From NCBI RefSeq assembly GCF_036884655.1, contig NC_088327.1, positions 9,395,001 to 9,459,000 on the forward strand: 64,000 nucleotides of DNA. Direction: 5' to 3'. Position 1 is the stretch's first letter, and the number at the start of each line of letters is the position of its first letter. Of the stretch, positions 57,001 through 64,000 are shown one piece after another. Origin of the DNA: Musa acuminata AAA Group (lineage: Eukaryota; Streptophyta; Magnoliopsida; Zingiberales; Musaceae). The notes beneath the pieces are model-generated. The model worked only from the letters and a program-made list of their open reading frames with translations. It did no database searches and was not told the origin of the DNA. The position numbers and the translations under genes are program-made.

Positions 57001-57580
57001 TAACATTTGACATGCAATTGATATAGGCAGAGTTTAATCTGGTGTGAGTAAATCTAAGACTATATGCCACCAAAAATGTGGAGTCTCGAGTAATTCGGTT
57101 CGCTAATTAAACTATTAAACCTTAGAAAGATTGAAATGTTCTCAACTCTTTATTTATAGTTAGAAATATTTGATATTTTTTTAGAGCATTTAAGTTTGTA
57201 TATCGCAAAGATGGAAGAAAAGAAAAGCCTATCATCTTTTTTTTGTTATTGTCTTCCTTTTTTCATCTATCATATTTTTTTCCATTTTTTAACATAATAC
57301 ATAATTATATTTTATTTCTTCTAAATTTACTAAAACTGTGTTTTCATTACTTAATTAATTCAATCAAAGGTTAGTGACTCTCTCACAGAGTCAAATGGGA
57401 AAGAGCAGAGTAGATTAAAATTAATTATGATGGAGTTTGGATCATAACTCCAATGATAGCTGTGGCTTTATTGCAGGAAATAGTGATGATGGCTTTGTTC
57501 CAGATCGAGATGCTTATGCTGTGAGGCAGTTGTTGTTGATCCGATGGATGTCTAATAAGGAGGTAGTGAGCTGAGACTTG
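54040..57580 (+). other. Promoter-like start plus exon-like scraps; no gene proven
   Basis: The left end has a tgtgggccccat element and a GC-rich open frame (54044-54319). A donor follows at tctcag|gtcttt near 54296. Further right are exon-like pieces behind good acceptors: near 55050, near 56030 ('VWQSLDTVVIQSPQKSEPF'), near 56491 ('SSYSCIESPFGGDSS') and near 57478 ('DDGFVPDRDAYAVRQLL', stop at about 57575). They could not be joined into one frame, as the piece near 55050 has stops in all frames. A degenerate gene or a non-coding transcript with spliced leaders would fit. No family is recognised. Confidence 0.3.
54275..54985. repeat. Three-copy tandem repeat, about 200-260 bp units
   Basis: Three diverged units begin near 54275, 54540 and 54785. 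Each starts with ccctcccacatct, continues with gatcg..actact, 'ggtttgcct/ggtctgcct' and 'tttttgggt', then 'attctttttaatcg' and gaaa(a)tccaaa, and ends in a gggactt/ggtactt. The first copy overlaps the possible exon-intron border at 54296. Confidence 0.88.
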
Positions 57581-57785
57581 CTTGACTCCATGCTTGCAGC
57601 AGTCAACAGGACTTAGCTCTTGTCTTCTTCCAACATGTCAAGGAATGCCATGGAAGATGAGAAGACTCAGCATAAGCAATCACCAGCTTCAGCTATCGCC
57701 ATGGCTGCTACAGTCTCCTCGAGCCCACAACAAAAATGCCATCTGCTTCCTGCACCGTCCATTCCAAACCTTAAGCGTGCTAAAG

Positions 57786-57788
<3 letters not shown>

Positions 57789-57822
<34 letters not shown>
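57789..57822. repeat. (CT)n microsatellite
   Basis: About 17 CT units lie roughly 85 bp upstream of the TATA box of the GDU-like gene. Confidence 0.97.
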
Positions 57823-57825
<3 letters not shown>

Positions 57826-57907
57826 AGGGCCATTGAGCTTCTGGTGGCTTCCACATCCCACCAGCAGACGACCAACTTTGGCTTCTGCATCCTTCTCTCC
57901 TTCCATC

Positions 57908-57915
57908 TATAAATA
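57908..57915 (+). promoter_or_regulatory. TATA box of the GDU-like gene
   Basis: A perfect TATAAATA lies 85 bp upstream of the start codon, so the leader is about 50 nt. Confidence 0.8.
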
Positions 57916-57992
57916 CTCTCGTCCACACCGTCTCTCCTCAACCGGCAGCTCATCATCTACTCACCAACAGAGACAAAGGGGGCGGTGAGATA

Positions 57993-58298
57993 ATGAGGCC
58001 TGCAGGGAGCTCATCATCCCCCTCCTCAGGACTGCAGCCATGGCGTTCTCCACTCCCGTATCTCTTCGGAGGTGTGGCAGCAATGATGGGTCTCATCGCC
58101 GTAGCACTCCTCGTGCTTGCTTGCACTCGCCACAAGTCGTCCGAGGAAGACTCCACGCCGCCATGCACGGCCGAGAAGCCTGTGGTCGTCCCTCTGGAAA
58201 TGGAACCTCGCGTCGTGGTCGTCATGGCCGGCGACGACGTCCCCACCTTCATCGCCAATCCCCTCCCTCCCGTTGCATGCGATGAGCAACGAGCATAA
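57993..58298 (+). CDS. GLUTAMINE DUMPER-like membrane protein
   Basis: An intronless frame of 101 residues. A single membrane span (about residues 24-46) reads 'PYLFGGVAAMMGLIAVALLV', preceded by the family's PWRSPLPYLFGG. After a charged linker comes VVVVMAGDDVPTFIANP, the VIMAG motif that defines the plant GDU family. GDU proteins are small single-span proteins of plasma and internal membranes that raise amino-acid export, working with the ubiquitin ligase LOG2. Length, lack of introns and both conserved blocks agree. The (CT)n tract and TATA box upstream give a compact promoter. Confidence 0.93.
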   Translation: MRPAGSSSSPSSGLQPWRSPLPYLFGGVAAMMGLIAVALLVLACTRHKSSEEDSTPPCTAEKPVVVPLEMEPRVVVVMAGDDVPTFIANPLPPVACDEQRA

Positions 58299-58503
58299 AA
58301 GCCTCATAAATTTATTTCATCGTCATATCGCATGGAGAGATCCATCAGCTTTGTCTCATCCTTCTTCTCCACCCCACAATTTTGTTCCGAGGAAGCTAAT
58401 CAGTACAATACTCCTCCACCATCAATCAATACGCATGATTTGGTGTCTGATCTCTTTGACTCTGAGCAATTAAGTTCTGTAAATACCTTGATCTTTTGCA
58501 TGT

Positions 58504-59095
58504 GAATTGCCATGTTATATCTATCTATTGTTCTCTCTCTAAACATTCTCCTCAAGAAATATCTTCAAGTAGATGCATGTGTATATAATTTCAAATGGTT
58601 ATGTGACAAATAAGGGATAATAGAATACAAGATAAGACTCCCAAATCAATCTCTTCTCTAATTAGAAAGTTTATTTTAACATTCAAACATTCTTTTCTAA
58701 AGTAAAAAAAATATATATATATATATATTAAAAAATTATAAAAATACTAAATTTAATATCAGCTTCTCTTATGTTGTTTTGACATGCAAAAAAGTGAATT
58801 GGCATGTTGTAGAAAGTGATATGTAAATACTAAATATAAAGAGTGAATTGGCATGTTATATTTATCTAGCATGTGTTTTCTCTCTCTAAGCATTCTCCTT
58901 GAGAAACATCTTGAAGTAGATGCATGTGTATGTAATTTCAAATGGTTATTTGATGAATAAGGGATAATAGAATGCAAGAAAAGACTCTCAAATCAATCTC
59001 TTATCTAATTAGAAAGTAAATTAAATTTTAGAATAATATTATAAAAATGCTAAATGTGATATCATCCTCTCTTATGTTGTTGTGATATGCAGCAT
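58504..59095. repeat. Two-copy direct repeat, about 341-bp period
   Basis: Units begin near 58504 and 58845 and share 'gaattg(c/g)catgttata', 'agtagatgcatgtgtat', 'aatttcaaatggttat' and 'aaatcaatctctt(c/a)tctaatt'. Both also end near 'cttatgttgtt.tgacatgca'. The copies lie just downstream of the GDU-like gene. Confidence 0.9.
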
Positions 59096-59099
59096 AGTA

Positions 59100-62075
59100 T
59101 TTAATGAAACCTTGGCATCCCAAACAAGCTGAAAACACCTCCTACTGAGCTCACATATGAAGTGCCCCCTCCTCTCTTTCTACATATCCAAACAAATAAC
59201 ACACACCACTCAAGTGGAAGTACATGATTGGAACACTTTGAAGGCCAAAACCTGTACTGCAAAAGGCAGATGCCTTAAGGAACAAGACAGATGGATAAGA
59301 GAGGCAATAGCACCACAAGATGGCCAGTGCAGTGATCTCTTGCAAACTCCATTGTCCATATCAGTAGTATCTCAAAGTGCAGTAACTAAGCATATATACT
59401 CATACTGAAGAGATATAAGAGTTGTCCTCTTCCTCCTCATCCTCCTCCTTGGCTTCATGGTAAGAAGTTTATCTGCAAACTTGGAATGCATCTATTCCTG
59501 CATGAAAGTAACACCACCATTAATGCTCCTTTTGCAAGTCCTATCATCATTTGTTCTGTTCCATGCACATGTTCTCTCATCCTATTTATGCAGTCATGTT
59601 ATCAGTTCAAGGACATGTAGGGCACCAGTTGTGTTTGGCCTCTTGTTCTGTAAAGTGGAGATTCCATGGTGATGTGGTCGCTGGGAAGCGGCGCAGTGAG
59701 GGCGTTTGTGTGCTCAGTGACCTCCATGGTGATGACATAAAGATAGTGTGAGGACACTTTCCATATCATGCACATGAGTGAGTGGGGAGGCTTTTGGTGC
59801 CATAGCTTCTATCATGTCCACAACTTTGTTCCTTGAATTAGGGAGTGGTTTGAATCAAATATCACCACAATTATTTGCTTTAAAGAAATCTCATATCTTT
59901 TGCAAGGTTTGCTGTCATGAACTCTGATCACCCAAGTCAAAAAGATCGCCTTGAACGATAACCATTCGTAAAGGATCAATCTATTTTCGATCTCTTACGG
60001 TGTTAAAATATTTGGACAAAGAAATAAAATTAATTGATATGCGAACACACATGTAAACTATCATCGTTAGCCTACCAAAGCACATAATTTGAGATCGCAC
60101 AAGAACATTATTGAACAAATAAAAGTTCTTTTGAAGTTTGATAATGATTACACAACTTGCAGTAATAGTTATATATAAAAGTAATCGATCGTCGATTCTT
60201 ATTATGAAATGAAAATAATTATATTTTGAGAACATCAAAACAAGTCTCTCCTATATTAAATCTTAATATAGTGTATCCAATATGTACGTTATTATAATGT
60301 TCAAGTCGATAACATGTTCAAGATAAGAGTTGAAAAGAAAAAGTTTTGAATCTCATACCATAGTTGAGAGGCTCTTATTTATATGTGATGACTAAAATTT
60401 TTAGATAAGAAAGAATATTTATGTTGATATGATAGATTTAGTTGACTAGACTTTGTGTATCGAATCTTAATTTACCCAAAATATAGATCAATATTAAGTA
60501 ATTACTGAGCACTGTTGTGAAACATTATGATTGACTTTTTCCTTAGTAAGAAAAATAATCATTGAAATCAAGGTCATGAAAGATGATCAGGCTTAAATAA
60601 TTAGGATTCATCACTTTCGATAACACCAACTTGTTCTTATCAACCATGCACATCAATAGTAATAGATGATTGTTAGAGATTCCATGAGTTTGAGCAGGTA
60701 AACATATCTGTGAAGGAACAGATTGCTCTGCTGTGGTCCTCTGCTTTTTTTTTTATCTCTTTATATTAGATTAATCCCTCATGACATAGTTTTTAGTTCT
60801 GCATACAAAGTTAGCCATGAGAATATGCTCAGCTTAAAGCTCCCATTTCCAGTTGCCCTTCAAAGCCACTTCATGTATATATTCTCCATATCTTTAATGA
60901 ACAACAAAGAAAGCCAAGTTATAGAAGAATATTGTTGTCTAGTGATTGCAATTTCTATGGCCTAAGAAGGCAGAAGGTTTTGAGAATCATATAAATCAAT
61001 ACTGTCAAAGAGCATTTAGCATCATAAGTTGAGATATTAACATGGTCAGAAAAGTAAGATACAGTAATGGCTTTCTTCAGTAGGTTTAAGAAGGTAGGGA
61101 TGAAGGAAATGCTCCAAATTTGCTTCTTCATGTTTGGCATCAACTATAAACCTTTGTTTAAGCATAATCTTCTCTAACTTTAAATTATATCAAATGAGTT
61201 AGTCAAAGAAATTGGAATCTCATGCATTGGGTTAGTATTCCTTATCTTGTGAAAGAATTTTACTTTTCCAAGAAATTCTACATGGCAGAAGGAAGTATTT
61301 ATTTCTAAATGAAAATCATGCTACTCTTGGCAGAAACTGGAAGAAACCAAAGATTCAAGTGATTAGTTTGCAGATGAGAAGACTGGCAATGAAAATTGAG
61401 TGTGTGATTCCACTTTTCCTATGCTACAATTTACTTCTCTCCCAATTATCTTAACATATTTTTTGTTTGACTTCCAATAATGATATGTGCATTAGAAGAA
61501 GAGAAGTCTAAACAAAGGCTTAGCTTAAAGAAAATCAATAATCATTAAAAAAAATATAAACAAGTCACTCCACAACAGATGTCTTCTAAGCTACCACAGT
61601 GAAAGGAGAAGAGAGAGAAGAAAAAGAAATGAATTGGACAAGAAATCATGGACCCAAGTCTTGGGTGCATATGTGGTTAGTATGAGCTTCCATCCATCTC
61701 CCACCAGTAGTGGAACCCCCATTGCCCACTCCTCTGCATTCTTCTTTCTCCATGCTTTCTTCCTGGCCAACAAAGCAGGTGAAATATTTAAGGTTATCAT
61801 GATAAAGAAAAAAATGCACTTTGTCATCTATTTTTGTAGGAAGAAGATATACACCAAACCACTATTACATGAGAAAAATGTTATTTTAGATGCACAAATA
61901 TCATCACTCAATTGCATCAGAAGAAGGCATGCTTTGCATTTGATGGATTTTGCAACATTTAGAAGAAATGTTCAAGTTATTCCTGAAAATTTAGATCATA
62001 TCTAAGTTTCTATTTCTTCAGCACAATAGTTACAGTGATGTGACCGACACAAAGAAATGCAACACCATCATCAGA
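59100..62075. other. Intergenic DNA without a supported gene
   Basis: Open frames are below 125 codons and show no domains. I found no tRNA or known microRNA sequence by eye. Confidence 0.55.
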
Positions 62076-62361
62076 CTAGAGGGCCATGTCTTGCTTCGCT
62101 TCCTGTGAGAATGTGTTCTAAATCTTTAGTCTCTGCATTTCAGAAAGCTTAGGGAAGAGAAAGCAAAAAACATAGAGAAATTGAAGCACTAGCTTCTCTT
62201 TAACTGTTGATGTCTACCACAAAGAGTCGATCTCCAATAAGCTACTGATAGAAGCAACTCACATGAGTGGCAACTGCAGAAGCATTTCTTAGCAGCTTCC
62301 TTGAATCGCTCTCAAATACCAGTGGGAAAAGCAAACAAAACAGGATCAGCATTCTTGCCAT
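62076..62361 (-). CDS. Possible small secreted peptide gene
   Basis: On the minus strand an ATG at 62361 starts MARMLILFCLLFPLVFESDS, which has a basic residue, a hydrophobic core and a plausible cleavage site. RKLLRNASAVATH follows, and then a consensus donor (GTGAGT at 62262). A possible second exon at 62102-62076 would add EAKQDMAL and a stop, 41 residues in all. No peptide-hormone family motif is recognised. The call rests on the signal-peptide look and one good splice donor. Confidence 0.22.
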
Positions 62362-62639
62362 TGCCTTCTTTCTCCCTACAAAGTATGGACCGGAGAAAAG
62401 CTGCAGTAAGATACAGACAAGGGGGGTTAGTGGGAAGCTGTGCACCAACATGAATCAAATCGCAGGATTTGAGAACCCTAGGCATACAAGAAAGAATATT
62501 AAAAGACAATGGTTTGTAGGGATGAGGCAGGAGTTGCAGAGTCTGAGAGAGAAGCAAATGGCATTCAACAGGAAACCCTCCTGCCTTGGAAACGACACAA
62601 TGGTGGATATCAGTGAGATGAGGTTTCTACTGTGACCTC

Positions 62640-63540
62640 CATGACGTGCCAATCAATGCTCCAAGGCCTTCTCATGGTGATACCTACTGCAATCTACGTT
62701 GGCTTTGGTGAGTGATACAAATAAACAGCCTTTCCAAGCTTGGAATAGTAGATATGACCTTCATCTTTTTGCTTGAGCTTATCTCTCTGCAAATATCAAA
62801 CAGATGCTTATGAAAAGCTGGAAGAATGCTGTTAATTCATGATAACATGTCTATCAAACCATTGTAACTATGTGTATGACTAACATTTAAATCCTTATAT
62901 ACAGTATTATCAAATCCCTAACAACTCAACCTTGGTAACTTAAATTTAAATTTAATATATACTAATATTTGAATATATATATATATATATACATGTATAT
63001 ACATACATATATGTATATATATATATATATTAATGCTGATCAAATTAGTCTAATTTGGTTTTGAGTGCACATGCACAGTATATTTTTACTTATAAAAAGA
63101 TCGAGATCGGATGAGATTTTTTTCGATATTTAAGTTAGTAATAAGATATTGTGAAATTTTTTTACTGTGTTCTAATAATTTTTTTATAATCAATTCAATT
63201 AATAATAATAATATAATATAAAATAACTTTTAAAAATATTTTATATTTAAAATTAAATATTTACGGGGCTTAATTAGTAATGGAGACTCTGAACATCTCA
63301 CAATCTGATTACATTAGCGCATATCCAACATTTCCATATCGTTTGTAGTTAAAGTGATAACATTAATATCCCTTAAAGAATATTATGATAATAGTAGTAT
63401 CAAAAATATTTTAGATATATATACATAAACTAATGCCAAATATATATCAGTGTTTAATCTTATTTATTATATATTAAATTTTGGAGGACCGAATATTTGC
63501 AAGTCTACATGGAATATCCGATTGATCACCCGCAACCGAT
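62640..63540. other. AT-rich intergenic DNA
   Basis: No gene is seen. A (TA)-rich tract lies at about 62978-63031. Confidence 0.65.
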
Positions 63541-63549
63541 TTGATCCAG

Positions 63550-63747
63550 CATCCGATCCGGCCCATTCCCTTAGTCGCAACCCGACCCGATCGCACAAAG
63601 GTCGGCGTCGGCGAGCCACTGCTTCCTGCACCGCCTTCAGCTTCGGATTCCCAATACCCCGCTGAAACCCTAGGTCGAAGAAGAACCTTGGCGTTCGAAT
63701 CGAGCCGGTTCCTTCTTGCTCCGGTGGTCATTCGCCCTCAAGGCGAC
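63550..63747 (+). promoter_or_regulatory. 5' leader exon of a gene continuing beyond the window
   Basis: GC rises sharply after 63.5 kb. The telo-box-like aaaccctagg lies at 63664, and a strong donor aggcgac|gtaagttct ends the exon at 63747. Intron-like T-rich sequence follows to the window edge. The open frame across it (63541-63849) runs through the donor, so the exon is probably untranslated. Confidence 0.5.
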
Positions 63748-64000
63748 GTAAGTTCTCGTGATCTTCTTGCGCTGTTTCTGTGGTTCTCTTTGGATTCCAA
63801 TTTTGGTTTTAAGATTGAACGATATCGATGCAATCGTTCGTTCGGATAGTGTCAATGGATTAATCAGTGTTATATATAGATATATAATCGTTTTTGAGTG
63901 TGCGAATGTCTAAATTGACTCGCTATCATCGTGTCGGGGATTAGAGAGGTTTCGTCGAGTAAAAAACAATCTAATATGGATATGATCTTAAGTGCGAAAT

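Noticed and set aside
57620..57988. 122-codon frame upstream of the GDU-like gene
   Set aside because: It spans the (CT)n tract and the TATA box of the next gene and is poly-Ser/Leu there.

Overview
The window is plant nuclear DNA: intron-rich genes with GT-AG splice sites, AT-rich intergenic DNA, many microsatellites and transposon remnants. Protein sequences look monocot. A very GC-rich, palindromic 'accggt/ggtacc' repeat at about 14.56-14.78 kb and the style of the spermidine synthase suggest a banana relative (Musaceae), but this is inference and no search was run. I see no plasmid, phage, CRISPR or bacterial features.

Layout. 0.4-2.9 kb (-): phytochrome-interacting bHLH factor (PIF3-like). 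6.2-6.5 kb (+): a tiny RCI2/LTI6 membrane protein, head-to-head with the PIF gene, with two G-boxes 11 bp apart between them. 6.6-9.6 kb: AT-rich DNA holding a large inverted-repeat structure and long (TA)/(CA) tracts. 10.0-13.0 kb (+): DHHC protein S-acyltransferase with an unexplained frame shift in its tail. 13.2-15.2 kb (-): pieces of an unassigned spliced gene invaded by a palindromic repeat, next to a LINE remnant. 16.3-18.5 kb (-): intact intronless PPR protein. 20.3-25.5 kb (-): nine-exon spermidine synthase, including one GC-AG intron. 27.7-35 kb: mostly non-coding, with two tandem duplications and a small two-exon candidate. 35.1-42.2 kb (+): FLX-like coiled-coil gene with a long 5' leader intron. 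43.2-50.1 kb (+): ten-exon mitochondrial-type NAD(P)-binding Rossmann protein. 51.0-52.7 kb (-): small single-B3-domain protein. 54.0-57.6 kb: promoter-like start with a triple tandem repeat and exon-like scraps. 58.0-58.3 kb (+): GLUTAMINE DUMPER-like protein. 58.5-63.4 kb: repeats and little coding signal. 63.55 kb to the end: 5' leader of a further gene running off the window.

The genes are ordinary independent plant genes with no operon-like or pathway cluster. Shared themes are light and stress regulation (PIF, RCI2) and nitrogen metabolism (spermidine synthase, GDU). I found no convincing new multi-gene system. The most interesting points are the GC-AG intron, the shifted tail of the S-acyltransferase, the unassigned transposon-broken gene, the inverted-repeat structure at 7.2-8.9 kb and the recurring two- or three-copy tandem duplications of about 180-340 bp. 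Exon boundaries were worked out by hand from splice sites and reading-frame continuity; coordinates for genes run from start codon to stop codon.
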